Below are positions 37,531-46,784 of a stretch of DNA of 64,000 nt, piece by piece; within the stretch, counting starts at the first letter, position 1; each line of letters begins with the position of its first letter. The stretch is taken from the NCBI RefSeq assembly GCF_015476545.1, contig NZ_JADMKV010000007.1, positions 1-64,000 of the forward strand, in the 5' to 3' direction. A program made the position numbers and the translations under genes. The notes beneath the pieces were generated by a model, which was not told the origin of the DNA, made no database searches, and saw nothing but the letters and a program-made list of their open reading frames with translations. Source of the DNA: Methylobacter sp. BlB1 (GTDB taxonomy: Bacteria; Pseudomonadota; Gammaproteobacteria; Methylococcales; Methylomonadaceae).

Positions 37531-38871
37531 TCAGGAACTTTGCTCATCCTGCCAATAGGATTGCTCAGTGTAGTAACGGCTCGAAAACACAAACAGCACA
37601 GCGTTAACCAACATTAAGCCGGTAAAAAACCAGAAATAATCCGCGCCGGCTAGTTTGCTGGAGCCGTCGGCATTCTGGATCAGAAAATTGACGGCGCTGG
37701 TCAGCAGATTGCCGGCAGCTACCGACAGAAAATAAAGCGCCATGACAAATGACTTCATGGTTTGGGGCGCCTGTGTATAAGAAAATTCCAGGCAGGTCAC
37801 GGAAACCATGACTTCGGCCGATGTCAGCAATAAATAAGCCAGCAACTGCCAGGTGATAGACGGAGACAAGCCGTTATCGATGTCGATTTGTATGAAGCCG
37901 GCAAGGGCGAAAGCCAACGCAGTCAGGAACAAGCCGATCGCCATTTTTCTTAATGCCGTCAATTCAACGAACCGGCTTAAAAACGGGTAGACGCCATACG
38001 AAAACAGCGGTGTCAACAACATGATCAATAAAGGATTGGCGGCCTGGATTTGTGATGGCAACAATTTAACTCCGAAAATCATTCGATCCATTTTTTGCGC
38101 CTGCAGTATCCACGATGAGCCGGTTTGATCGAATAAGGCCCAGAATATGGCAATAAAAGCATAAACGGACGCCAGTTTTTTCAAAGCCGTCAGACCGGCA
38201 GCGCTGAACATGTCTCTGACAAATGCCATGCCGGCCGGCGGCACATGCACATAGCGGTAGCGGCCCGCCCAGAACGTAAGCGTAGCCAGCAGCATTAAAA
38301 GACCGGGAACGGCAAAGGCCACCGAAGAGCCGTAATGATGCAGCAGCCACGGAATAATCAACATCGAAGTGAAAGCGCCCAAATTGATGGAGAAATAAAA
38401 CCAACTGAAGACCTTGCCGACCAAATGCCGGTTATTTACGCCAAACTGGTCGCCGACATTTGCGGAAACACAAGGTTTTATGCCGCCTGAGCCGATCGCA
38501 ATCAACCCCTGCCCGATCAATAAACCGAGACGCGTATCGTCAATCGCCAAAGAAAAATGGCCCAGACAATAAATCAGAGATAGATAAATGATCGTACGGT
38601 ATTTGCCCAGCAGGCCGTCGGCCAATAAAGCGCCGAACAACGGCATTAAATACACAGCCGAGGTAAACAAATGAAAATAACCCTGGGCTTCATTTTCAGA
38701 CATGACATCAGGCCGGCCCGAAGCGTCTACCAGATACTGTGTCATAAAAATCACCAGGATGGCCCGCATTCCATAATAACTGAAGCGTTCAGCCGCTTCA
38801 TTGCCGACGATATAAGGAATGCCGGTAGGCAGCGAATCAGATGGGTTTGGTTTGGTTTTATAGATTTCCAT
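37531..38871 (-). CDS. POT/PTR family proton-coupled oligopeptide transporter
   Basis: A 446-residue protein with about 12 hydrophobic helices. The N-terminal NEAAERFSYYGMRAIL contains the ExxERF proton-coupling motif, and GSGGIKPCVSANVGDQF is the PTR2 signature. The family imports di- and tripeptides by H+ symport. It is shorter than most E. coli relatives (about 490). The ATG at 38871 is preferred because AGGAG lies seven bases upstream. The gene faces the oriC candidate at its 5' end. Confidence 0.9.
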   Translation of the reverse strand: MEIYKTKPNPSDSLPTGIPYIVGNEAAERFSYYGMRAILVIFMTQYLVDASGRPDVMSENEAQGYFHLFTSAVYLMPLFGALLADGLLGKYRTIIYLSLIYCLGHFSLAIDDTRLGLLIGQGLIAIGSGGIKPCVSANVGDQFGVNNRHLVGKVFSWFYFSINLGAFTSMLIIPWLLHHYGSSVAFAVPGLLMLLATLTFWAGRYRYVHVPPAGMAFVRDMFSAAGLTALKKLASVYAFIAIFWALFDQTGSSWILQAQKMDRMIFGVKLLPSQIQAANPLLIMLLTPLFSYGVYPFLSRFVELTALRKMAIGLFLTALAFALAGFIQIDIDNGLSPSITWQLLAYLLLTSAEVMVSVTCLEFSYTQAPQTMKSFVMALYFLSVAAGNLLTSAVNFLIQNADGSSKLAGADYFWFFTGLMLVNAVLFVFSSRYYTEQSYWQDEQSS

Positions 38872-38929
38872 GATCATGCTCCTTTGCGTTTTCCGCCGAT
38901 AATCATAACAAAATAAAAAATTTAAAACC

Positions 38930-39240
38930 TATTGTTACTGTTAAGTGGAAAAATCCTGTTGATAAGTCTTAATTTTTATTTAATATCAATTTCTTATAAC
39001 AAGTAATATTTTGCGCCTAACGTTATCCACAAGTTGTGCGCAGATTGTGGATAACTTGCTTACTGAAATTGTTTGCACAGTAATCCACAGGTAACTCATA
39101 GTTATACCCAGAAGTTACTCTATGTTGTCAGGCAAAATATCCGTATAAAATAAGGAACTTTTTCACAAGCAGATTGTTTATAAGAAGATAACCTTCGGTT
39201 TCGGTTATTGATTTTTGGGTGAGGCTTAATGCCCTCCAAG
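38930..39240. other. candidate replication origin (oriC)
   Basis: This non-coding region contains two perfect DnaA boxes in inverted orientation (TTATCCACA at 39023-39031 and TGTGGATAA at 39046-39054). Near-matches lie at 38957-38965 (TGTTGATAA), 39081-39089 (TAATCCACA) and 39102-39110 (TTATACCCA). An A+T-rich stretch at 38966-39012 could be the unwinding element. Genes on both sides transcribe away from it. It lies about 8 kb from dnaA and 12 kb from the parS sites. This is inferred from motifs only. Confidence 0.7.
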
Positions 39241-39268
39241 CTATGGATCTAAAACATACAATTGGACT

Positions 39269-40261
39269 ATGTCAGAACAAAACAGCAATAGAAATACCAC
39301 GCAATCGTCGTTAATAAGGCTGAAAACCTATATTAATCAAGAAATTATCGGTCAGGATGTGCTTGTTGAAAGAATGCTGATCGGCTTGCTGGCCGATGGT
39401 CATATTCTGGTTGAGGGTGCGCCGGGCCTGGCTAAAACGAGAGCGATCAATATATTGAGCAAGGGCATTCAAGGCGACTTTCATCGCGTGCAGTTCACGC
39501 CGGACCTGTTGCCGGCCGACTTGACCGGTACTGAGATTTACCGCCCTCAACTAGGCAGCTTCGAATTTCAAAAAGGGCCTTTATTCCATAACCTGATTCT
39601 GGCCGATGAAATCAACCGCTCGCCGGCCAAAGTGCAGGCCGCTCTGCTGGAAGCCATGGCCGAGCGCCAGATAACGGTTGGTCAGGCAACCTATCCGTTG
39701 CCGCAGCTGTTTATGGTCATGGCGACGCAGAACCCTATCGAGCAGGAAGGCACTTATCCGTTGCCCGAAGCGCAACTGGACCGTTTTTTACTGCATGTGA
39801 AAATCGATTATCCGAAACCGGAACATGAAAAAAGCATCCTGCAACTGGCCCGAAACGAAGCCCGGCAGGGGGCGGCAAAAGACAGCGCCAAATTTGAGCC
39901 TATTGATCAAAAGACCTTGTTCGATGCCCGCAATGAAGTGCTGGATATCTACATGGCCGGCAGCCTTGAAGACTATCTGCTGCAAATCGTGCTGGCGACG
40001 CGCAATCCCGGCGCCTATGGCAGAGATCTGGCCGGCTGGCTGCAATACGGCGCGAGCCCCCGAGCCAGCATCGCGCTGGACCGTTGCGCCAGGGCCAAGG
40101 CCTGGCTGGCGCAACGCGATTTTGTCAGCCCCGAAGACATTCAGGATATGGCGTTCGATGTCCTGCGCCACCGCCTGATACTGTCTTACGAAGCCGAGGC
40201 TGAAGGCATCACAACCGATCATTTCATCAAAGAGCTTATTGCCAGAGTTGCCGTACCTTGA
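39269..40261 (+). CDS. MoxR family AAA+ ATPase
   Basis: A 330-residue MoxR ATPase with Walker A GAPGLAKT (about 50-57), Walker B LILADEINRSPAKVQ, and AERQITVGQATYPLPQLFMV followed by ATQNPIEQEGTYPLPEAQLDRF. MoxR ATPases act as chaperones for the partner von Willebrand A domain proteins. It is the first gene of a tight operon with DUF58, DUF4381, BatA, BatB/C and BatD genes. In the methanotroph context a role in assembly or envelope stress is possible but not shown. Confidence 0.95.
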   Translation: MSEQNSNRNTTQSSLIRLKTYINQEIIGQDVLVERMLIGLLADGHILVEGAPGLAKTRAINILSKGIQGDFHRVQFTPDLLPADLTGTEIYRPQLGSFEFQKGPLFHNLILADEINRSPAKVQAALLEAMAERQITVGQATYPLPQLFMVMATQNPIEQEGTYPLPEAQLDRFLLHVKIDYPKPEHEKSILQLARNEARQGAAKDSAKFEPIDQKTLFDARNEVLDIYMAGSLEDYLLQIVLATRNPGAYGRDLAGWLQYGASPRASIALDRCARAKAWLAQRDFVSPEDIQDMAFDVLRHRLILSYEAEAEGITTDHFIKELIARVAVP

Positions 40262-41187
40262 TGTTGTTCAGTAAACGGGCAGGCGATGCCCGACAGTCAT
40301 CCGACGAGCTGGTTTCCGTATCGCTCAAAACCCTGATCGATCTTGCCAAGCCTGCGGCCGGCTTGAGCCTGCAACATGCCTCGATACGCTCGGAGCAGAG
40401 CGGCGGCTATGTCTCGCGCTTTAAAGGCCGAGGCATGGAATTTGACGAAGCGAGGCTTTACCAGCCCGGCGACGATATCCGCAGCATCGACTGGCGCGTA
40501 ACGGCCCGTACCGGCAAGCCCCATACCAAGCTGTTTCGCGAGGAGCGTGAGCGGCCGATATTCATTTCCGTCGATAACCGGGCCGCCATGCATTTCGCGA
40601 CACGCGGCGTCTTCAAATCGGTAATGGCGGCCAAGCTGGCCGGCTTGCTGGCCTGGACGGCGCAGCATCACGGCGACCGGATCGGCGGCCAGACATTTTC
40701 CGATACGGCCTGCCGCGAATTGAAGCCGCAAAACGGCAAGCATGCGGTATTGCGGTTTCTGAACGCCTTGGTGCAGCCGGCAGACCAGTCGGCTGATGCC
40801 ATAACGCTGGAGCACGTACTGGCCCGCTTGACGCAGCATGCCCGCCCAGGCAGCCGCGTCTATATCATCAGCGACTTTCGCGGCATGAATGACAAATCTG
40901 AAACGCATCTATTGAAGCTATCACAGCATTGCGACGTAGTCCTGGTCATGGTCTTCGATCCTTTGGAAAGCGCACTGCCTGCAAAGGGACGCTACCGGTT
41001 CACCGATGACAGCCGCGATGTGATCGTAGACGCCGATTCCGGTGCGGCAGTGCAGTATCAGCAGCGCTTCGCTTTGCGTCAGCAGCGCCTGAACCAGTTG
41101 GCCCAAAGCAGAGGCTTGGCTTTCATGCAATGCAGTACCGGTGATGATCCCGTGCAACGTTTAAGATATTTGTTGGGACATCGATAA
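40261..41187 (+). CDS. DUF58 domain protein
   Basis: A 308-residue protein with the DUF58 motif GRGMEFDEARLYQPGDDIRSIDWRVTARTG (pieces around residues 58-87) and a partial von Willebrand-like fold after it (FISVDNRAAMHF; VYIISDFRGM). DUF58 proteins are regular partners of MoxR. The ATG at 40261 overlaps the MoxR stop by one base (TGATG); a TTG one codon earlier is also in frame. It precedes the DUF4381 gene with no gap. Confidence 0.93.
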   Translation: MLFSKRAGDARQSSDELVSVSLKTLIDLAKPAAGLSLQHASIRSEQSGGYVSRFKGRGMEFDEARLYQPGDDIRSIDWRVTARTGKPHTKLFREERERPIFISVDNRAAMHFATRGVFKSVMAAKLAGLLAWTAQHHGDRIGGQTFSDTACRELKPQNGKHAVLRFLNALVQPADQSADAITLEHVLARLTQHARPGSRVYIISDFRGMNDKSETHLLKLSQHCDVVLVMVFDPLESALPAKGRYRFTDDSRDVIVDADSGAAVQYQQRFALRQQRLNQLAQSRGLAFMQCSTGDDPVQRLRYLLGHR

Positions 41188-41658
41188 ATGGAACCCACGC
41201 AACTTCCGCTAAGAGATATACACATGCCGGAAGCCATTGGCTGGTGGCCGCCGGCTATGGGCTGGTGGCTCATTGCCATACTGGCGCCTTTGCTGATTGT
41301 TCTGCTGATCTGGCTATACAAGCGCCTGACCTGCAAGACTGCCGTCAAAACCGCGAAAAAAATACTGGCGCAAATCAAGCAGGACAAGACGCTTGATAAT
41401 CATGGAAAACTGGTCGCGCTTTCCGTGCTGGTCCGGCGCGTGGCGATCAGCGTAGCGCCCAGAGAACAAGCGGCCGGTTTAACGGGGCAGGCCTGGCTGG
41501 CTTATCTGGACAGCTCGGTCAAAGGTTCGCCTTTCAGCGAAGGAGTAGGCCGGCATCTGAGTGATGCGCCTTATCGCAAGCTACAGCTGGCCGATGCGGA
41601 CATTCCACAATTAATCAGTCTTTGCGAAGACTGGCTTAAAGCTCAAGCAAAAAAATGA
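41188..41658 (+). CDS. DUF4381 membrane protein
   Basis: A 156-residue protein with a conserved N-terminal LRDIHMPEAIGWWPPAMGWW, one transmembrane helix (about 25-47) and a helical cytoplasmic domain with RVAISVAPREQAAGLTGQAW. This matches DUF4381, always found with MoxR and vWA genes. It abuts the DUF58 stop and overlaps batA by four bases (ATGA). Confidence 0.92.
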   Translation: MEPTQLPLRDIHMPEAIGWWPPAMGWWLIAILAPLLIVLLIWLYKRLTCKTAVKTAKKILAQIKQDKTLDNHGKLVALSVLVRRVAISVAPREQAAGLTGQAWLAYLDSSVKGSPFSEGVGRHLSDAPYRKLQLADADIPQLISLCEDWLKAQAKK

Positions 41659-42635
41659 TTCATTTCGAATGGCCCTGGCTGCTCAGTCTTTTACCATTGC
41701 CTTTACTGATACGCTGGCTGTTGCCGGCCCATAAACCGGTCGAGCAGGCCGCACTGAAAGTTCCTTTTCTGGACGATTTTTCCGAAGGCGAAACGCGCAT
41801 GATTTCTCAGACCGGGCGTTGGCCGTTCCTCGCGGCAGTTGTCGCCTGGATTTTACTGATCGCGGCCTGCACACGGCCGCAATGGCTGGGTGAGCCGATC
41901 GAGCAGGCCGTCAGCGGCCGGGATCTGATGCTGGCCGTGGATTTATCGGGCAGTATGGAAGTGCAGGATTTCGTTATCAACAGGCAAGCCGTGGACCGGC
42001 TGACGGCGACCAAATGGGTGGCCGGCGATTTCATCAACCGGCGCGTCGGCGACCGTATTGGCTTGATCCTGTTCGGTACGCAGGCTTATCTGCAGACGCC
42101 TTTGACTTTCGACAGGAAAACGGTCATGACCTTGCTGGATGAGTCGGCGATCGGGCTGGCCGGCGATAACACCGCGATCGGCGATGCGATCGGGCTGGCC
42201 GTCAAGCGCCTCAAGAACCAGGAGGTCAACAGCCGGGTACTGATCCTGATGACGGACGGCGCGAACACCGCCGGCGAAGTATCGCCGTTGAAAGCGGCCG
42301 AGCTGGCTGCCGAAAACCAGTTAAAAATCTACACGATCGGTATCGGCGCCGATGAAATGCTCGTGCGCAGCTTCTTTGGCGCTCAGAAAGTCAACCCGTC
42401 CCAGGATCTCGATGAAAAAACCCTGACGGCCATCGCCGAGAAAACCGGCGGCGTTTATTTCCGGGCCAGAAACACCGACGAGCTCAACAAGATCTATCAA
42501 TTATTGGATCAGCTGGAGCCGGTGGAAAAAGACAAACAATACTTCAGGCCCAGGAGCGAACTGTATTATTGGCCGCTGGCCGGCGCGCTGCTGCTGGCGG
42601 CCGCGATTGCACTGTCCCGCGTGAGGTTGTCATGA
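41655..42635 (+). CDS. batA: vWA domain membrane protein BatA
   Basis: A 326-residue protein with two N-terminal transmembrane helices (about 6-23 and 57-72), a von Willebrand A domain with the MIDAS DLSGS at 96-100 and LMTDGANTAGE later, and a C-terminal helix (about 305-322). It is the aerotolerance-operon BatA type, with the metal-binding MIDAS intact. It overlaps the next gene by four bases. Confidence 0.92.
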   Translation: MIHFEWPWLLSLLPLPLLIRWLLPAHKPVEQAALKVPFLDDFSEGETRMISQTGRWPFLAAVVAWILLIAACTRPQWLGEPIEQAVSGRDLMLAVDLSGSMEVQDFVINRQAVDRLTATKWVAGDFINRRVGDRIGLILFGTQAYLQTPLTFDRKTVMTLLDESAIGLAGDNTAIGDAIGLAVKRLKNQEVNSRVLILMTDGANTAGEVSPLKAAELAAENQLKIYTIGIGADEMLVRSFFGAQKVNPSQDLDEKTLTAIAEKTGGVYFRARNTDELNKIYQLLDQLEPVEKDKQYFRPRSELYYWPLAGALLLAAAIALSRVRLS

Positions 42636-44437
42636 ATCTAGCCGAATTTCACTTCATTAGGCCTTACTGGCTGCTGGCTTTGATACCTTTTAGCGTACTG
42701 CTGGTTTTGATGCTCAGGAGCAAACTCAGGCAAGGCAACTGGTCAGCAGTGTGCGATACCGCTTTATTGCCCTATCTGCTGCAGGAAAAGGCGGTCGGGC
42801 AAAGCCGCTGGCCTTTGGCGGCAGGCGCCGTCGGCGCTTTGCTGGCGATCATCGCGCTGGCAGGCCCGACCTGGGAGCGTCAGCCGGCGCCGGTTTTTCG
42901 CAATGATTCCGCATTGGTCATCGCCTTGGATCTTTCCCTGTCCATGGACGCGGCCGATATCAAGCCGAGCCGCCTGACGCGCGCGCGCTATAAGATTGCC
43001 GATATCCTAAAGCAGAGAAAAGACGGCCAGACCGCGCTGCTGGTTTATGCCGGCGATGCGTTTACAGTCACGCCGCTGACCGATGATACCGACACCATAG
43101 CCAGCCAGCTCGAGGCGTTAAACACCAACATCATGCCCAGCCAAGGAAGCAATACGGCCATGGTTCTGGAAAAAGCGCTGGAACTGTTCAAACAGGCGGG
43201 TTTGCAGAAAGGCCAGTTATTGCTCGTGACCGACGGCGTCGCTGTCGATGAAACCCTGCCGGCGGTGAAATCGCTGAGCAGTTATCAGCTGTCGATATTG
43301 GGTGTCGGTACGGCCGAGGGAGCGCCGATCGCGCTGCCGGACGGCGGCTTTTTAAAAGACGAGCAGGGCGATATCGTGGTTACTAAACTGAATGCCGATG
43401 AATTGGCAAAACTGGCGCAGGCAGGACACGGCATCTTCCAATCGATAACTGCCGATGACAGCGACGTTGATACCTTGCTGGCGGCGCTGGACAAGCCCGT
43501 GCGGCAACAGGGCGCCGAGAAAAAGGAGGGTTCGCTGGATCAATGGCAGGATAGGGGCCCCTGGCTATTATTGCTGGTTCTGCCGCTGGCGGCGCTGACG
43601 TTCAGAAAAGGCCTGCTGTGCTGGGCCTTGTTGCTGCTAGTGCCGCTGCCGAAAAACAGTTATGCCCTGGATTGGCAGGATCTATGGCGCACAAAAGACC
43701 AGCAGGCGCAGCAGGCGTTTCAACAAGGCGATTATGAAAAGGCAGCGCAACTGTTTGAAAGCCCGGACTGGAAGGCGGCTGTGCACTACAAATCCGGAAA
43801 ATATAATGAAGCGCTGGCAAGCCTGAGCAATACCGGCACGGCCGACAGTTTTTACAATCAAGGCAATGCCCTAGCGAAGACAGGCCAGTTGGCTGAGGCT
43901 GTAAAAGCTTACGAACAGGCATTGAACATAAATCCCAACGATAAAGACGCTCAATATAACAAGGAAATCGTCGAGAAAGCCCTGAAAGAACAGAAGCAGG
44001 ATCAACAACAGCAACAAGACGATAAACAGCAGCAGTCCAAGGATGACTCGCAGCAGAAAAAGGACAGCGACCAATCGGATCAAGCCGGCGACCAGCAGAA
44101 ACAGGGCAATGAATCCGATCAGCAGCCGTCGGACAAACAGCAGCAGTCGAAAGATCAGCAACAACAGAACAAGCCCGAGCAAAAACAGCAGGACGCCGAA
44201 AAAAGCCAGCAGCCCGGCCAGCAGCAGAAGGACGATGCGCAGCAGCAAGCCGCTCAACAGTCAGAGCAATTGCCGGCTGAAGCCAAGGATGAAAGGGCTC
44301 AGGCCAATGAACAATGGCTCAATCGAATTCCTGATGATCCGGCAGGCCTTTTGAAGCGCAAATTTTTGTACCAATACAGCGAGCGGGAGCGGCAACCAGG
44401 CAGCAGACCCCGGTCGGGTTCAGGCGCTGTCTGGTAA
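42632..44437 (+). CDS. batB: vWA-TPR protein (BatB/BatC fusion type) with Gln-rich tail
   Basis: A 601-residue protein. It has two N-terminal helices (about 12-28 and 62-78), a vWA domain with MIDAS DLSLS (100-104) and VTDG (199-202), and a further membrane segment (about 310-340). TPR-like repeats (about 352-445) are followed by a low-complexity segment (about 452-548) made mostly of Gln, Asp, Lys and Ser, and a C-terminal WLNRIPDDPAGLLKRKF motif. The last is typical of the BatC-like part. The ATG at 42632 overlaps batA; an upstream in-frame ATG at 42569 is rejected. Confidence 0.9.
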   Translation: MNLAEFHFIRPYWLLALIPFSVLLVLMLRSKLRQGNWSAVCDTALLPYLLQEKAVGQSRWPLAAGAVGALLAIIALAGPTWERQPAPVFRNDSALVIALDLSLSMDAADIKPSRLTRARYKIADILKQRKDGQTALLVYAGDAFTVTPLTDDTDTIASQLEALNTNIMPSQGSNTAMVLEKALELFKQAGLQKGQLLLVTDGVAVDETLPAVKSLSSYQLSILGVGTAEGAPIALPDGGFLKDEQGDIVVTKLNADELAKLAQAGHGIFQSITADDSDVDTLLAALDKPVRQQGAEKKEGSLDQWQDRGPWLLLLVLPLAALTFRKGLLCWALLLLVPLPKNSYALDWQDLWRTKDQQAQQAFQQGDYEKAAQLFESPDWKAAVHYKSGKYNEALASLSNTGTADSFYNQGNALAKTGQLAEAVKAYEQALNINPNDKDAQYNKEIVEKALKEQKQDQQQQQDDKQQQSKDDSQQKKDSDQSDQAGDQQKQGNESDQQPSDKQQQSKDQQQQNKPEQKQQDAEKSQQPGQQQKDDAQQQAAQQSEQLPAEAKDERAQANEQWLNRIPDDPAGLLKRKFLYQYSERERQPGSRPRSGSGAVW

Positions 44438-44486
44438 ACAGCGTGACTGAGGCAATTCTTGTACCGTTACACCATTCAAATTCGTG

Positions 44487-46190
44487 ATGAACATGAGATT
44501 ACTGAAATTATTAACAGCTAGTCCTTACCGAACAGCTCTGATTTATCTGTTATTGCTACTGAATGCGCCGTGGTTGTCGGCGGCGGAAATCAATGCCTCG
44601 GTAGACCGCAGTTCGGTCAATCTCAACGAGTCCTTTCAGATCACGTTTACGGCCACCGATTCGCCGGACGATGACCCCGATTTCACGCCGCTCGAACAGG
44701 ATTTCGAGATATTGGGCCAGAGCCAGAGCACTCACTCGTCATGGGTTAACGGCAAATCCAGCAAAAACGTACAGTGGGTGTTGCAGGTCATGGCCAAACA
44801 CGCCGGCAACCTGACCGTGCCGGCCGTGCAGTTCGGCGATGATGTGAGTCAGCCAACAACCGTGCAGGTAACCGAAGGCGCATCCACTAAAGATGTGCCT
44901 GCCAACAGCGATTTGTTTCTGGAAGTTGAGGCGTCTCCTGAATCCCCTTATGTGCAATCCCAGGTCCTTTATACCATGCGTTTGTATCGCAGGGTCGAAA
45001 TTTCGCAGGCCAGCCTCAATGAGCCGGAACTGGCCGATGCCGTTATTGAAAAACTCGGCGACGACAGCAATTACAGCACGCAGGTCAATGGCGAGGATTA
45101 TTGGGTGACCGAACGCAAATATGCGATTTTTCCGCAGAAAAGCGGCCGCATGACCATCAAACCTTTGGAGTTGACGGCGCAGGTCGTGACAGCGACCCGC
45201 CCCAGCTTCGGCGGTTTCTTTAACTCGCGAATGACCAAAACCCAGCGCGTGGCCTCCCAATCGGTAACGCTGGATGTCAAACCGGCTGCATCGTCTTTTA
45301 CAGCACAGCACTGGCTGCCGGCCGAACAGCTGCAGCTGAACCAGGAGTGGTCGGGCGATTTCGAGCGCATGAAAGTCGGAGAGCCGCTGACGCGCACCTT
45401 GAAGCTCCTGGCAAAAGGCGCCATGGTCAGCCAATTGCCCGAGCTGAGCAGCACCAAAACGCAGGATCAGTTAAAAAGCTATCCAGATCAGCCGGTGCTT
45501 AAGGAACAGAAAAAAAGCGACGGCGTGCTTGCCTTCCGGGAAGAAAAAATAGCCCTGATTCCGTCAAAAGAGGGCAGTTATACACTGCCGGCCATCGAAG
45601 TGCCCTGGTTCAATACCAAGACTCAGCAGATGGAAGTCGCCAGAATTCCGGAAACGACGATTCATGCGGTTGCAGCGGCAGCCGCTCCGGTCCCGGCCAA
45701 GGCGCCGGTTGAAGCGGCACCAAAGCCTGAATCGATTGTGCCGGCGCCGGTCGGCCAGGCCCAGCAAAGCAATATATGGCTGGGGGTTTCAGGATTTCTG
45801 GCTGTGGGTTGGCTGGCGACGCTGGTTTATTTTCTTGCCCGGCGGCCTGCAGAAAAGCCCGTGCCGCAAGCGACCGCTACTGAAGTGAACTTGAATGACA
45901 GCATTAAAAAATTAAAGCAGGCCTGCAGCGATAACGATGCCGTGGCTGCCAAGGATGCTCTGTTGGATTGGGGGCGGCAAAAATTCGACGCCACGAATCT
46001 CGGTGCCGTCGCATCCTGTTGCGATGCGCGGTTAAGGGATGAAATCCTGCTGTTGAATCAGACGCTGTATGGCAAAGATGCGGGCCAGTGGCAGGGGAAA
46101 AGACTGTTTCAGGCGTTCAGCGAGAATAAAGCCCGGGAGAGAATTTCGCAAGCGGCGGATTCCGGCCTGGAACCGCTGTATCGCCTGTGA
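44487..46190 (+). CDS. batD: BatD family protein (aerotolerance operon)
   Basis: A 567-residue protein with a signal peptide (ending LSAAE near residue 33) and a large beta-rich extracytoplasmic region with the BatD pattern INASVDRSSVNLNESFQITF near the N terminus. A Pro/Ala linker (about 390-425) leads to one transmembrane helix (about 429-452) and a C-terminal helical domain. It closes the MoxR operon after a 49-base gap. A GTG one codon upstream is also possible. Its stop codon abuts that of convergent nudE. Confidence 0.88.
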   Translation: MNMRLLKLLTASPYRTALIYLLLLLNAPWLSAAEINASVDRSSVNLNESFQITFTATDSPDDDPDFTPLEQDFEILGQSQSTHSSWVNGKSSKNVQWVLQVMAKHAGNLTVPAVQFGDDVSQPTTVQVTEGASTKDVPANSDLFLEVEASPESPYVQSQVLYTMRLYRRVEISQASLNEPELADAVIEKLGDDSNYSTQVNGEDYWVTERKYAIFPQKSGRMTIKPLELTAQVVTATRPSFGGFFNSRMTKTQRVASQSVTLDVKPAASSFTAQHWLPAEQLQLNQEWSGDFERMKVGEPLTRTLKLLAKGAMVSQLPELSSTKTQDQLKSYPDQPVLKEQKKSDGVLAFREEKIALIPSKEGSYTLPAIEVPWFNTKTQQMEVARIPETTIHAVAAAAAPVPAKAPVEAAPKPESIVPAPVGQAQQSNIWLGVSGFLAVGWLATLVYFLARRPAEKPVPQATATEVNLNDSIKKLKQACSDNDAVAAKDALLDWGRQKFDATNLGAVASCCDARLRDEILLLNQTLYGKDAGQWQGKRLFQAFSENKARERISQAADSGLEPLYRL

Positions 46191-46739
46191 TTATTGGGCT
46201 TTGAAATATTCCAGCGCCATGAACAAGGCGGCAATCGAGCGGGCCTCCGTGCATTCGCCCGTGGCTAACAGGGCATTGATATCGCTCAATTTCCAGGGAA
46301 TGACTTCCAGTTCTTCGGGTTCGTCGCCGGGCAGTTTTTCGGCGTACAGGTCCTGGGCGATGATGATTTCGGTCATATGTTCCAGGTAAGACGGGGCGAC
46401 GGAAAAAGAGCTTAAATGGTGCAGGCTTCTGGCGCCGAAGCCGACTTCCTCTTTAAGTTCCCGGTTGGCGGCCTCAAGAAACGATTCGCCGGCATCGGTT
46501 TTGCCTTTCGGCAAGCCCAGTTCATAGCGGTCGACCCCGGCCAGGTATTCCCGGATTAATAAGACAGTGTCGGCATCAAGCATGGGCACGATAAGCACGG
46601 CGCCGCCGGATTTGCCCCGGGCCAGGCGTTCGTAATTGCGCTGAACGCCGTTGCTGAATTGAAGATCAAGGGATTCAATGCGGAATAAACGGCTTTTCGC
46701 GATTGTAGTCTTATTGAGGATGGTGGGTTTTTTAGCCAT
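46191..46739 (-). CDS. nudE: ADP compounds hydrolase NudE (Nudix)
   Basis: A 182-residue Nudix enzyme. The Nudix box runs GKTDAGESFLEAANRELKEE and VGF (Gx5Ex7REUxEExGU satisfied). NudE hydrolyses ADP-ribose, Ap3A and NADH to remove potentially toxic nucleotide sugars. The ATG at 46739 gives MAKKPTILNKTTIAKSRLF, close to E. coli NudE. It diverges from yrfG by 45 bases, the same neighbours as in E. coli. Confidence 0.93.
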   Translation of the reverse strand: MAKKPTILNKTTIAKSRLFRIESLDLQFSNGVQRNYERLARGKSGGAVLIVPMLDADTVLLIREYLAGVDRYELGLPKGKTDAGESFLEAANRELKEEVGFGARSLHHLSSFSVAPSYLEHMTEIIIAQDLYAEKLPGDEPEELEVIPWKLSDINALLATGECTEARSIAALFMALEYFKAQ

Positions 46740-46784
46740 TTTGCAATTTAACTGAAATATTTTTTGTAAATATAACGCACTCTC

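Noticed and set aside
43871-44257. A hydrophobic Leu-rich frame opposite the Gln-rich segment of the BatB/C gene
   Set aside because: It is the complement of CAG-rich repeats, which reads as Leu; no start signal or family match.
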